Positions 35,937 through 45,303 are shown, counted from the first letter of the stretch. The stretch: 56,224 nucleotides of DNA from Bacillota bacterium (GCA_023413555.1 JAEZPG010000029.1:1-56224); one strand, 5' to 3'. Made by a program: numbers and translations. The notes: generated by a model not told the origin, from the letters alone.

Positions 35937-36707
35937 TTATGCTTGTCGAAGAGCCGCTTTCATGGTTCTTACATACTCTGTTACCGGTCTAATACAATCC
36001 TTTCCATACAGAGCGATTGCTTTCACTATACCACTGCCAATCACCACTCCATCTGATATTCTGGCCATAGTCTTTGCCTGATCAGGAGTATTAACTCCAA
36101 AGCCCATAGCACAAGGTACATTGGCATTTGCACGAATGGTGGCAACAATTTCTCTATGATCAATTTGGTTGTCCTTCTCATTCCTTAACTTATCTGCCTC
36201 ACAGTATACAAATCCTTTTGCTCCTTTGGCAATGCTCGCAATTCTATCACGGGGACTTGGATTAACCACTGAGATGAGTCTTACACCAAATAAATCACAA
36301 TCCCTTGAGATTTCTTTTCTCTCTTCAAACACTAAATTAGGAACTACAAGTCCATCAATATCGACTTCCTTGCATTTTCTCATAAAACGACTAATACCAT
36401 ATTCCTTGATTGTCTCTAAATATGCCAAGATAATCATGGGAATTCGCACTGACTTCCTAATGCTCTTTATCATTTCAAAGACATCTTCTGTCTTTATTCC
36501 TGCATCTATTGCCCGCTTATTAGAAGACTTTATATCGTCAGACTCTACAGAGATATTTTCATATGGCATCCCTATCTTTACCATATCAACACCTGTTTGT
36601 TCCATTGCAAGTATTAACTGCCTGGTTGTACTTAGGTCAGGGTCTCCTGCTGTCAAATATGCTATAAATGCTTTCCTGTCTTCAAATGCATTACGTATTC
36701 TATCCAT
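35937..36707 (-). CDS. Tryptophan synthase alpha-like TIM-barrel protein with altered catalytic residues
   Basis: 256 residues from the ATG at 36707 (GAGGAAAAC upstream; the annotated-style longer start at 36746 is less likely). The fold matches TrpA: FIAYLTAGDPD, GFVYCEA, CAMGFGVNTPDQA, GVVIGSGIV. Where TrpA has E-x-G-x-PFSDPxADG, this protein has KIGMPYENISVESD. The catalytic Glu49 (enteric numbering) is replaced by K44 and Asp60 by E55, and the SDPLADG motif is lost. No trp genes are nearby. It is probably not a normal indole-producing TrpA; true role unknown. Confidence 0.8.
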   Translation of the reverse strand: MDRIRNAFEDRKAFIAYLTAGDPDLSTTRQLILAMEQTGVDMVKIGMPYENISVESDDIKSSNKRAIDAGIKTEDVFEMIKSIRKSVRIPMIILAYLETIKEYGISRFMRKCKEVDIDGLVVPNLVFEERKEISRDCDLFGVRLISVVNPSPRDRIASIAKGAKGFVYCEADKLRNEKDNQIDHREIVATIRANANVPCAMGFGVNTPDQAKTMARISDGVVIGSGIVKAIALYGKDCIRPVTEYVRTMKAALRQA

Positions 36708-36894
36708 CTCTGTTTTCCTCCTGTATCTAGATGTAAATTTTATCATGTTTATCTTTTGTAAATTAATATACTTATATCTCTAGTTTATCAAATACTTTAA
36801 TTTCCTTCAATATTTTTTCTCCTCAAAATACATCTTTTTTGACGCTAATCATTGATTTTTGATAATTTTCGTCTAGAACATTGCTCTTTCAATC

Positions 36895-37431
36895 TTAGAA
36901 CACCATATTACATACAATTACACTGGCAATTACCCCTGATATGGTCGCAACAAGAGCTCCAAGTAAGGTATATCGGCTCTTTCTTACGCCAGCAATCATA
37001 AAATATACACTCATCGTATAAAAAATAGTTTCGGTACAGCTCATCATAATACTTGCCAGCCTACCAAGATAAGAATCCGGACCATATTCCTTAAAAATAT
37101 CCAGAAGTAATGAGGTTGCAGCTGAACTGGAGAACATTTTTATAATAACTAAAGGAACTAACTGAGCTGGGAAGAATATTTTCTCTAGGACAGGTGACAA
37201 ACAGTCTGATAGAATATTAAGAGCCCCAGATGCCCGTAATATCCCTATCGCTACCATGAGGCTAACTAGGGTAGGAACAATCTCAACTGTCACCTTAAGG
37301 CCATCCTTTGCCCCTTTAATAAAGTCATCATAAACAGGTGCCTTGCACAGAAGGCCATACCCGATTACTACAAAGAAAATAAATGGCATAATATAATCAG
37401 ATATGTACAGCAAAAAACCCATGACATACAT
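36895..37431 (-). CDS. spmB: Spore maturation protein B
   Basis: 178 residues with several hydrophobic helices of the nucleoside-recognition/SpmB type (PTLVSLMVAIGILRASGAL, SSAATSLLLDIF, SCTETIFYTMSVYF). In Bacillus SpmA and SpmB are needed for full spore core dehydration and heat resistance. It lies 8 bases downstream of spmA. Confidence 0.92.
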   Translation of the reverse strand: MYVMGFLLYISDYIMPFIFFVVIGYGLLCKAPVYDDFIKGAKDGLKVTVEIVPTLVSLMVAIGILRASGALNILSDCLSPVLEKIFFPAQLVPLVIIKMFSSSAATSLLLDIFKEYGPDSYLGRLASIMMSCTETIFYTMSVYFMIAGVRKSRYTLLGALVATISGVIASVIVCNMVF

Positions 37432-37439
37432 CCTTTCTT

Positions 37440-38024
37440 TTAATGATATCTACTGCGCTTTCTTGCTACAATTGAAAATACTACACCGACTAAAGTCGAG
37501 AAAATAGTTGTTACAATAGCGGCCCCTAGGATATCCGTCGGTTTTATAGATTGGAACTGAGAGCGGTAGGCAATTATATTAACAGGAATCAGCTGAAGAG
37601 AAGAAATATTAATAATAAGGAACGTGCACATATCGCAACTGGCCACTTCATTATCATGATTTAATTTCTTCAGTTCCTTCATCGCTTTTAATCCCATTGG
37701 TGTAGCGGCCCAACCAAGCCCAAGTATATTAGCAATCATATTGGATGCTATATACTCATTCACTATATGATCTCTTGGTATATCTGGAAAAAGGATCCGA
37801 AGAACCGGCTTTAAAACTTTAGTTAAGCGATCAATAATACCAACAGATTTGGCTACCTGCATCAGTCCCGTCCACATTGACATGATTCCCAGCATAGTAA
37901 TACATAAGGTAATCGCATCCTTTGCTGAGGTCAAAGTAGCATTACTAACTCCATCCACATTTCCAGTGACTACTGCTACACCTATTCCCAGAACAATCAT
38001 AAACGCCCATAAATAATTAAGAAT
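37440..38024 (-). CDS. spmA: Spore maturation protein A, apparent ATT start
   Basis: SpmA family (SFGLMS-like ITLCITMLGIMSMWTGLM, FPDIP, NMIANILGLGWAATPMGLKAM, FLIINISSLQLIPV). The first ATG in frame (38000) would cut off the conserved N-terminal NYLWAF and has no ribosome site. The frame continues upstream LNYLWAF through CTT and ATT (38024) to a stop at 38030. GAGAGGGG sits nine bases before the ATT. I therefore place the start at the ATT; if wrong, the ATG at 38000 applies. It is cotranscribed with spmB. Confidence 0.8.
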   Translation of the reverse strand: MLNYLWAFMIVLGIGVAVVTGNVDGVSNATLTSAKDAITLCITMLGIMSMWTGLMQVAKSVGIIDRLTKVLKPVLRILFPDIPRDHIVNEYIASNMIANILGLGWAATPMGLKAMKELKKLNHDNEVASCDMCTFLIINISSLQLIPVNIIAYRSQFQSIKPTDILGAAIVTTIFSTLVGVVFSIVARKRSRYH

Positions 38025-38654
38025 AAGTCATATCCCCTCTCAAAGAAAAAAAATACTACAGAAACTTTATTTCTAACCCTTTACTTGATATTTATATGCA
38101 AGTAGCATTAATTTATGAAATTATTTCTTCTCCAAAATAGTTTACTTTTTGTATTGGTTATTTCTGTTATTTTTTTCTTAAATGCCTCGTTTTATCCTCC
38201 AAATTATGTTATCTTATTAATAGATATGAATTCATTGACATTTCAACAGATTCCTATATCTTTTTATCTTCTTCAAAGATTGTTTTATTTCATTATTTTT
38301 ACACAGTATAGATTTTTTTGTTAGTTTTTAAGTATATAATGAAAAACAGATGGTAAAATTGGTTTACTAATTTTGAGGAAATTTTTAGGACATAAATGGT
38401 GGTTTTATTTTATATTTTTACATTTTCCATATATAAATCTATGTTTGTTTCTATATATTCCTATTTTTTAACTTAACATTTCCATATTAACATATATTTA
38501 CATTTTACATTTTTTTATCATGTCATTTTGTCTAGATTAAAATTATGCTATATGACATTAAGATTTTAAGTTGACTTTAACGGGTGTAAGTGTTATTTTA
38601 TACAATATCTACAAGTAATAATTACTTGTTAATAATATCCAAAGGAGTAGACAT
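38025..38654. other. AT-rich intergenic region with the abrB promoter
   Basis: About 630 bases between the divergent spmA and abrB, very AT-rich with many T tracts, compatible with a regulatory region. A 69-codon plus-strand frame (38115-38324) is hydrophobic but lacks a ribosome site and looks accidental. No other gene seen. Confidence 0.5.
38571..38599 (+). promoter_or_regulatory. Candidate promoter of abrB
   Basis: TTGACT (38571-38576), 17-base spacer, TATTTT (38594-38599); TATACAAT a few bases further is an alternative -10. Confidence 0.5.
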
Positions 38655-38912
38655 ATGAAAAGTACAGGTATAGTTAGAAAACTTGATGAGCTTGGCCGTA
38701 TTACACTTCCAATCGAATTAAGAAGAACTCTTGGCGTAAGCGAGAGAGATCCACTGGAAATTTTTGTTGATGAGGATCGCATTGTATTACAGAAATACGA
38801 ACCAACTGACATTTTCAATGGGGAAAAGAATGACCTTTATGATTACTGTGGAAAGAAAGTTTCCAAAGAGTCTATCGTACAATTAGCAAAATTGGCAGGA
38901 ATCATCGAGTAG
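38655..38912 (+). CDS. abrB: AbrB/SpoVT-family transition-state regulator
   Basis: 85 residues with the AbrB swapped-hairpin DNA-binding domain at about 1-50 (TGIVRKLDELGRITLPIELRRTL). A short C-terminal part with CGKK is like clostridial AbrB proteins. It represses post-exponential genes in relatives. AAAGGAG lies upstream of the ATG. It has its own terminator, and the neighbouring rsmI on the opposite strand matches the abrB-rsmI adjacency in Bacillus. Confidence 0.92.
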   Translation: MKSTGIVRKLDELGRITLPIELRRTLGVSERDPLEIFVDEDRIVLQKYEPTDIFNGEKNDLYDYCGKKVSKESIVQLAKLAGIIE

Positions 38913-39022
38913 TTGTTACTGATTGTCATTATGTAGATATTGTGACTCCCTTACAATATTGACCAAACAACAAAAAACAGTGTTCTTGGAACTGTGCTAA
39001 AAAGTACAGTTTTATGTAGGAT

Positions 39023-39053
39023 ACGGTGTAACTCATTCTGGTTACACCGTTTT
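39023..39053 (+). terminator. Terminator of abrB
   Basis: A 10-bp perfect stem, ACGGTGTAAC (39023-39032) with GTTACACCGT (39041-39050), 8-base loop, TTT tail. Confidence 0.75.
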
Positions 39054-39098
39054 CTATTGCATATACTACCCTACTTTTCTTTCATTACATAATATCCT

Positions 39099-39956
39099 TC
39101 ATCTGGAACTAGAACCGGATTCCAATAACATCTGGTAAATATCTCGTTTGGATACTCCTCGATCTGCTGCCACTTGCTTCATGGCATCTTTTTTCATTTG
39201 CCCCTGATCCATATAAAGCTTAAGATGTTCTTCTACATTCATATCTTCCCACGCCCGTCTTTTTTCTTTAAGAAGTTCTTCTCTCTTGGCACCTTCCAGC
39301 ACAATCACACATTCTCCTTTGACTTCATTGACAGAATAGTGTGCAATGGCCTCTTGTAAGCTCGTCAGGAAGGCTGTCTCATACTTTTTCGTCAATTCAC
39401 GGCAAATAGTAGCCTTACGATCTCCTAGAGCCTCAAATAGCTCCTGGAGCGTTTTTAAGAGGCGATGGGGAGCTTCATAGAGGATGGTGGTTCTAGTTTC
39501 AGTCTTTAGCTCTTCTAAGATAGCTTTCTTCTCCTTTTTGTCCGTTGGCAAGAAGGCTTCAAAGCAGAATCTTCTGGTATTAAGACCAGATAGGGTCAAC
39601 GCCGTAATACAGGCCACCGGTCCAGGAAGGGAAGTAACCGAGATCCCTGCCTCATAGGCAAAACGAACCAATTCTTCCCCTGGGTCTGAGATACCTGGAG
39701 TTCCCGCATCTGTCACCAAGGCAATATTTACTCCCTGTTGTAACTGTTCCACAAGGTATTTGGCCTTATCAATTTTATTAAACTCATGATAACTGGTCAT
39801 AGGAGTCTTAATATTAAAATGATTCAGTAGCTTTATGGTATGTCTGGTATCTTCAGCAGCAATAATATCAACTTCTTCTAAAGTCTTTAGCACACGAAGG
39901 GTGATATCCTCCAGATTTCCAATGGGTGTAGCACATAAGTATAATGTTCCTGCCAT
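39099..39956 (-). CDS. rsmI: 16S rRNA (cytidine1402-2'-O)-methyltransferase
   Basis: 285 residues; a tetrapyrrole-methylase-fold enzyme that 2'-O-methylates C1402 in the 30S P site. GTLYLCATPIGNLEDIT begins the protein and DAGTPGISDPG is the SAM-binding loop. The start is the ATG at 39956 with GGAGG five bases upstream; an earlier ATG (39968) is less suitable. Gene order rsmI-trmN6-ricT-holB-yaaR follows the Bacillus order (yabC-yabB-yaaT-holB-yaaR). Confidence 0.95.
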   Translation of the reverse strand: MAGTLYLCATPIGNLEDITLRVLKTLEEVDIIAAEDTRHTIKLLNHFNIKTPMTSYHEFNKIDKAKYLVEQLQQGVNIALVTDAGTPGISDPGEELVRFAYEAGISVTSLPGPVACITALTLSGLNTRRFCFEAFLPTDKKEKKAILEELKTETRTTILYEAPHRLLKTLQELFEALGDRKATICRELTKKYETAFLTSLQEAIAHYSVNEVKGECVIVLEGAKREELLKEKRRAWEDMNVEEHLKLYMDQGQMKKDAMKQVAADRGVSKRDIYQMLLESGSSSR

Positions 39957-40011
39957 TACAGCCTCCATTCTGACACATTGGGCTTATGGATGACAGTAAT
40001 AATTTAAGCAT

Positions 40012-40746
40012 CTAGTATCCATAAACCTCATATATTTCATCGGTATAAACATTGGGTTGCTTATATACGATTAATGGTGGATCCATCTTAAGCATAGACT
40101 TTCCACCTCTTACTGCCTCTATTAACACCATATTAGGCTCTTTATTGATATAAGGGTGCACCATTCTCATATGCTTCGGCTCCAACTTATAGCTGGTTAG
40201 CATATTAATGATTTCCACCAATCTGGTAGGGCGGTGAATCATATACATTCTTCCTCCTGGTCGCAATAACCGAGCACTTTCCCTTACTACATCCTCTAAC
40301 TTACATAATAATTCATGTCTTGCAATCGCCTTAGGCATATTGGGATTTACCAATCCATGATTGTGGTTCATATAAGGTGGATTGGTTGTGACAACATCAA
40401 AGGAAGCCGGTTTAAAAATCCTTGAGGCTTCCTTAATATCTCCTGTAACTATATCAATTGTCTCCTGTAACCCATTGTAGGACACGCTCCGGCGTGCCAT
40501 GTCAGCACTTTCCGCCTGGATCTCCAGCCCTGTAAAATGCCTACCCTTAGTCTTCGCTTCTAATAGAATAGGGATGATTCCAGTACCGGTCCCCAGATCA
40601 ATGGCAACCTCGCCTTCCAATACTTTGGCAAATCCGGAAAGAAGGACTGCATCCAATCCAAAGCAAAATTTTTCCGGATTTTGAATAATCTTATAATGAT
40701 TTCGATGCAAATCATCTAAGCGTTCTCCTGGTAATAATACTTCCAT
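40012..40746 (-). CDS. tRNA1(Val) (adenine37-N6)-methyltransferase family protein
   Basis: 244 residues. SAM-binding motif DLGTGTGIIP at 50-59 and catalytic NPPY at 121-124 are typical of TrmN6/YabB adenine-N6 methyltransferases. The conserved N-terminal GLDAVLLSGF is present. The target in enteric bacteria is A37 of tRNA-Val; the exact target here is not known. Two genes from ricT, as in Bacillus (yabB). Confidence 0.88.
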   Translation of the reverse strand: MEVLLPGERLDDLHRNHYKIIQNPEKFCFGLDAVLLSGFAKVLEGEVAIDLGTGTGIIPILLEAKTKGRHFTGLEIQAESADMARRSVSYNGLQETIDIVTGDIKEASRIFKPASFDVVTTNPPYMNHNHGLVNPNMPKAIARHELLCKLEDVVRESARLLRPGGRMYMIHRPTRLVEIINMLTSYKLEPKHMRMVHPYINKEPNMVLIEAVRGGKSMLKMDPPLIVYKQPNVYTDEIYEVYGY

Positions 40747-40771
40747 GAAGGCACTCCTTACTTTTTTCCAC

Positions 40772-41680
40772 TTAGTTATCGTCTAGGGTATATTTTCCCT
40801 CTTTTTTCTCTAATAATTCCAAGTTTCTAAGTTCTTCATCAATCGTAACCTTTTCTCTCTTCTTTCGAGGAGTGAATTTTAAGTCATCTACCTTATACTC
40901 TCTGAATTCCTTTTCATCATTGTCTAATGTTACAATAACCTTTACAAGCTGTTTTAAGACGGAAACACTATGAACTTCGCCCTTTAGGCGGTCACTGGTG
41001 GTTACAACATCTCCTACATTTGGAAGCTTACTATTCAATTCTTCATATGCTTCCTCTTCATTCTTCAGACAACACATCAATCTTCCACATACGCCGGAAA
41101 TCTTGGTTGGATTTAATGATAAATTCTGTTCCTTTGCCATTTTTATGGAAACAGGAACAAACTCAGATAGATAAGAATGACAGCAAAGAGGGCGCCCGCA
41201 AATACCAATTCCCCCTACAATCTTAGTCTCATCCCTAACACCAATCTGACGAAGCTCAATTCTAGTTTTAAATACAGCTGCCAAATCCTTTACTAATTCA
41301 CGGAAATCGATTCTTCCGTCTGCAGTAAAGTAAAATAATACTTTATTATTGTCAAAGGTATATTCTGCATCTATTAATTTCATTTCCAATTGGTGTTTCT
41401 GAATCTTCTCTAAGCAGATTGTAAAAGCTTCCTTCTCCTTTATCTTATTCTTACGTTCTATCTCATCATCTTCCGGTGTGGATACCCGGATGACTTGCTT
41501 CAGAGGCTGGATAATTCTCTCCTCTTCAACATCCTTGTAGCCAAGCACAACTTGTCCATATTCGATACCTCTGGCTGTCTCTACAATTACATTATCCCCT
41601 TGTTTGATTTCTAGTCCAGCTGGATCAAAAAAGTAAATCTTCCCAGCCTTCCTAAATCTTACTCCAATAACATTTACCAT
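40772..41680 (-). CDS. ricT: PSP1-domain regulator RicT
   Basis: 302 residues; a PSP1 protein (YaaT in Bacillus). It has the paired cysteine motifs C161/C166/C167 (GICGRPLCC) and C198/C203/C204 (VCGRLMCC), which in Bacillus help carry Fe-S clusters in the RicA-RicF-RicT complex. That complex works with RNase Y in mRNA maturation and promotes sporulation. RicA and RicF are not in this window. It follows holB with one base between. Confidence 0.93.
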   Translation of the reverse strand: MVNVIGVRFRKAGKIYFFDPAGLEIKQGDNVIVETARGIEYGQVVLGYKDVEEERIIQPLKQVIRVSTPEDDEIERKNKIKEKEAFTICLEKIQKHQLEMKLIDAEYTFDNNKVLFYFTADGRIDFRELVKDLAAVFKTRIELRQIGVRDETKIVGGIGICGRPLCCHSYLSEFVPVSIKMAKEQNLSLNPTKISGVCGRLMCCLKNEEEAYEELNSKLPNVGDVVTTSDRLKGEVHSVSVLKQLVKVIVTLDNDEKEFREYKVDDLKFTPRKKREKVTIDEELRNLELLEKKEGKYTLDDN

Positions 41681-41681
41681 G

Positions 41682-42668
41682 CTAATTCTCCTTTATTGAT
41701 AGTAACATCAGCTCAATAGCCACGTCAAAGTTAACATTAGCCCTCAATCTGATCTTTGCCTTATCCATCGCCTCAATAATTGCCTCTATTCCTTCATAGT
41801 CGCTTTTTGTGGTCTGTTTAGCTATATAGCGAACTTCACTTTTGTATAATAAACGATTTGGATCGTTGGTTACTTTAAACATTAACACATCACGATACCA
41901 TAGCAGCATCAGATCAATGTAATCCTCTATGTCAAGTTTATGGGCACTGAATTCCTTCAAGGCGTCCATAATCTCATAAAGCTCCATTTCATCAATATGC
42001 CGCAACACGTGAATAATTGCATCCTTGGACTGAATAAAATCCTCGCTAGATGCATATTTAATGGCTCTTCCGACATTTCCTCTAGAAAACGCAGCGCTAA
42101 TTTCTGCCAAGTAATCAGGAATCTGCTTTTTCTCCATAAGAAATTGCTTAATCTCTTTCTCTGGAATAACCTTAAGCTCCAAATTTACACACCTTGATTG
42201 AATAGTAGGAAGCAACTTGCCTAGACTTGTAGTCAATAGCATAATAACTGCATACTCTGGTGGCTCCTCAATCGTCTTAAGTAAAGCATTTTGCGCTTGT
42301 TCTGTCATTTTCTCAGCTTCATCTATAATGTAAATCTTATTGAGGCTACTATATGGTTTAATTAATATATCATTATTCACTTGAACTCGAATCTCTTCCA
42401 CACCTAAACTGGCTTTTTCATGTTTCACATAGATGAGATCTGGTTGATTACCACCCTCTACCTGGAGACAGGATTTACATTTATTACAAGGCTCCTGTCC
42501 GTGAGCCTCACAAAGCAAAGTCTTAGCAAAAATATCTGCTAACATCTTTTTGCCGGAGCCATCCTCGCCAGTGAATATATATGCCTGGGATACCTTCTTG
42601 TTGGCAACTGCTTTTTTCAAATGCTCTATGATATTTTTATGTCCAATAACTTTATTGTAATCTAACAT
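41682..42668 (-). CDS. holB: DNA polymerase III delta-prime subunit
   Basis: 328 residues from the ATG at 42668 (GAGGTG upstream). Clamp-loader AAA+ fold with a degenerate Walker A, GEDGSGKK (34-41). The zinc module C53-x7-C61-x2-C64-x2-C67 is in place, then IDEAEKMTEQAQNALLKTIEEPP (Walker B and sensor region) and the SRC motif. It helps load the sliding clamp. Same neighbourhood as in Bacillus, between yaaR and ricT. Confidence 0.94.
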   Translation of the reverse strand: MLDYNKVIGHKNIIEHLKKAVANKKVSQAYIFTGEDGSGKKMLADIFAKTLLCEAHGQEPCNKCKSCLQVEGGNQPDLIYVKHEKASLGVEEIRVQVNNDILIKPYSSLNKIYIIDEAEKMTEQAQNALLKTIEEPPEYAVIMLLTTSLGKLLPTIQSRCVNLELKVIPEKEIKQFLMEKKQIPDYLAEISAAFSRGNVGRAIKYASSEDFIQSKDAIIHVLRHIDEMELYEIMDALKEFSAHKLDIEDYIDLMLLWYRDVLMFKVTNDPNRLLYKSEVRYIAKQTTKSDYEGIEAIIEAMDKAKIRLRANVNFDVAIELMLLSIKEN

Positions 42669-42720
42669 AGTCCACACCTCATATTCTTACAGTTACCCTG
42701 AATTCACCAATAAATTTCTC

Positions 42721-43161
42721 CTACATCAATAAATCCAATAGCATTCCTCTTATTTCATCAATACTACCTAAGATAGAAATGGAGTCCTTCTCTTCCTTAA
42801 TTAACTCCTGAGCAAGTTCGTCTAAGGTCTCATTTACTAACCTAACAATACCATAAACACGATGACGACCTCTTCTATCCAGTGAATTCTCCCTACTGAA
42901 TTCGTGGGATCTGGATACAATCTCATTCATAAAATCCTTGATAAGGCTTCGATATTTCTTGATATCTTTAATATCCATCCGCTTTTTTATCTTCTCACCC
43001 TGTCCAGTAATCTCTTCCAGCATAACTAATAAGCGGGCTTGTAGCTCCTGTTCTTTTATGTGGCTAACCAGGGTAAACTTAAAGCTACCGTCTGTCTCCT
43101 GTGCTTTATTCAGTTGATTCACCTGGTTTACATTTTGCATCTGATTTACTCGTAAATCCAC
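42721..43161 (-). CDS. yaaR: YaaR family protein (DUF327)
   Basis: 146 residues, all-helical, with the YaaR/DUF327 pattern (IKKYRSLIKDFMNEIV, RGRHRVYGIVRLVNETLDELAQ). Function unknown, but the gene is conserved between the nucleotide kinase and holB in Firmicutes. No signal peptide. Confidence 0.85.
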   Translation of the reverse strand: MDLRVNQMQNVNQVNQLNKAQETDGSFKFTLVSHIKEQELQARLLVMLEEITGQGEKIKKRMDIKDIKKYRSLIKDFMNEIVSRSHEFSRENSLDRRGRHRVYGIVRLVNETLDELAQELIKEEKDSISILGSIDEIRGMLLDLLM

Positions 43162-43213
43162 ACAAAAACCCCCTATCTGACGAAGCTATACAACCATTAT
43201 ATCATACAACCCT

Positions 43214-43816
43214 TCAATTTACATCTACCTTTTTTGTATCTCTGATATACCTGCTGACAGCCTCTATACAGGCAGTAAAATCTATATTATCAAAGCGTTT
43301 TGTAATACCTGCCTCCACAATTTTTTCTTCACTAAAATCTTGCTCATCGGACAAGAATCTACGGCACATTTCTTCATATTTGGGCTGCTCCTGCCGTCTC
43401 TCTCTTCCTAAGGCTCTAGCCAATCGTTCCCCATTTTCCACCTGTATATAAATAGGAATGACAGCATCTTCCCCGAAATAATTCCTAATCTGAACAAAGG
43501 ACTCTAAGGTTCCAATCATAATATAATCCTCTGTAACCAGATTAATCTGATGATCATAAACAGTAAAATAGTGCCATGGTCCATGAATAGTATTATAGGT
43601 CCGATGTTCTATGACCTTTTTCTGCTCTTTAAATTGATTAAGATCTTCTGTTGTTACAAAATGATAGGTTATCCCATTCTGTTCCCCTTCTCGAATCGGT
43701 CGGGTAGTATATCCTACCACCTCTTTTAACCCAAGGTTCTCATCCTTTGCAAGTTCTCTATAAATGGTATCTTTTCCACTAGCACTTTTGCCAATTACCA
43801 CAAATATTTTGGACAT
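43214..43816 (-). CDS. Guanylate kinase-like P-loop protein at the tmk position
   Basis: 200 residues. The P-loop is GKSASGKDT (9-17), with D in place of the usual S after GK. The GMP-binding pattern is TTRPIREGEQNGITYHFV, as in guanylate kinases. The remainder fits the Gmk fold, with RALGRERRQ as a lid-like segment. In Bacillus this slot between yaaO and yaaR is held by thymidylate kinase (tmk) and darA. It may be a second guanylate kinase-like enzyme with a different substrate; the actual substrate is not proved by sequence. Confidence 0.75.
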   Translation of the reverse strand: MSKIFVVIGKSASGKDTIYRELAKDENLGLKEVVGYTTRPIREGEQNGITYHFVTTEDLNQFKEQKKVIEHRTYNTIHGPWHYFTVYDHQINLVTEDYIMIGTLESFVQIRNYFGEDAVIPIYIQVENGERLARALGRERRQEQPKYEEMCRRFLSDEQDFSEEKIVEAGITKRFDNIDFTACIEAVSRYIRDTKKVDVN

Positions 43817-43833
43817 CTTATTTACTTCCCTTT

Positions 43834-45303
43834 CTATTGTGCTATAACCTCAATGGTTTTTCCTTTTGCTAAATCTTTTCCAATTCCAACCAACTGATAA
43901 CCCAATTCCTCGTATAAAGTAAGAACTCCTATCACCTGGCTTGTAATTATCTCTCCAGGGGCAAGAATTGGAATACCCGGTGGGTACTGATAGACATAGT
44001 TACTGCTGATTCTACCTTCTGCCTGGCTTAATGTGACAAACTCTGACTTCCTATTCTTTGCTTCATAGATACTTGGAAGCTGAATCACAGGCCTTACCTC
44101 ATAAATCTTTGTAAAAGATTCAGAACTGGTCCGTTCAATTTGACTGTCTATCTCAAGTAATGCCTTGCTAAGCCTTTGAAAACCATCTAAAGTATCTCCA
44201 ATACTGGTCATAGCAATACCATACTCTTTACTTGCCATTTCCAGTTGTATCTTATATTGGTGTAGCAGTCTCTCATATAGCTCTTTGGCTATAATGTTGG
44301 TTCCTTTGGTTCCTATGATAACCTTGGAGGGATCCTTTTCTACTCCTCTTCGATTCGGTCCTTTGTAAATTGACAAATTCTTAAGACCAGAAAGACGTTC
44401 TTCCAGTTCTTTTAAATTATAAGCATAAGTATCGAATAATTGCTTTCCTCTGGTCTCCATTAGACCGATGCAATAGTCCATTGAAGCCATTAAGACATAG
44501 GATGGGCTAGAGCTTTGGAGCATAGATAGATATTGACCAATTTGCTCCACTGATGCCTTATCTCCTTTTATATGTAATAAGGCCGTCTGAGTAAATGCCG
44601 GCATTGTCTTATGAAGGCTTTGTACAACTACATCTGCTCCATGTAAGAGGGCACTTGTGGGAAAATACGGGTGAAACCCAAAATGAGCTCCATGCGCCTC
44701 ATCTACTAGAAGCAGCTTTCCGTAGTTGTGCACTATTCGCGCAATGGTATTGATATCTGACACAATTCCCTCGTAAGTAGGAGAAGTAATCACTACCAGT
44801 GAGATTTCCGGATTAGCCTTAAGCTGTTCCTCTAACTCCTCCGGTTCCACTTCTTCATATATACCTAACTCTCTGTTTATCTTCGGGTACAGATAGATTG
44901 GTCTTAATTCGTTAAGGTACAGGGCGTTATATACTGCTTTATGACAATTCCTAGCAATTAGGACTTTATCATTTTTTCTAGTACACCCCATAATTCCCGC
45001 AAGTAATCCTACCGTACTTCCATTTACAAGAAAATATGTCTTGTCAGCCTGATATAATCTGGCTGCCCGTTCCATGGCATCCTTTAGAATACTTTCAGGT
45101 GCACCTAGATTATCAAAGCCATCAATCTCCGTAATGTCCAGTTGGCAAGTGGCTGCAAGTCCCCTAAGAGTTTCTGATTCTGTATCGTTAACTGACTGCT
45201 TATTCTCTGACATCATGGTAGCATTGCGCTTGTGTCCAGGCATATGCATGGGATAGATATCTAAACTATGATATTTTGACAATTTCTCATATAGTTCTTC
45301 CAT
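43834..45303 (-). CDS. YaaO-type PLP decarboxylase (Orn/Lys/Arg decarboxylase family)
   Basis: 489 residues of the fold type I ornithine/lysine/arginine decarboxylase family. PLP lysine K232 lies in SLHKTMPAFTQT. DEAHGAHFGFH (201-211) contacts the cofactor. The NGSTVG motif (94-99) binds phosphate, and YPPGIP closes the C-terminal domain. Substrate (lysine, arginine or other) is uncertain. It corresponds in order to Bacillus yaaO. Confidence 0.87.
   Translation of the reverse strand: MEELYEKLSKYHSLDIYPMHMPGHKRNATMMSENKQSVNDTESETLRGLAATCQLDITEIDGFDNLGAPESILKDAMERAARLYQADKTYFLVNGSTVGLLAGIMGCTRKNDKVLIARNCHKAVYNALYLNELRPIYLYPKINRELGIYEEVEPEELEEQLKANPEISLVVITSPTYEGIVSDINTIARIVHNYGKLLLVDEAHGAHFGFHPYFPTSALLHGADVVVQSLHKTMPAFTQTALLHIKGDKASVEQIGQYLSMLQSSSPSYVLMASMDYCIGLMETRGKQLFDTYAYNLKELEERLSGLKNLSIYKGPNRRGVEKDPSKVIIGTKGTNIIAKELYERLLHQYKIQLEMASKEYGIAMTSIGDTLDGFQRLSKALLEIDSQIERTSSESFTKIYEVRPVIQLPSIYEAKNRKSEFVTLSQAEGRISSNYVYQYPPGIPILAPGEIITSQVIGVLTLYEELGYQLVGIGKDLAKGKTIEVIAQ

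Noticed and set aside
38115..38324. 69-codon hydrophobic plus-strand frame upstream of abrB
   Set aside because: No ribosome site and composition explained by AT-rich DNA.
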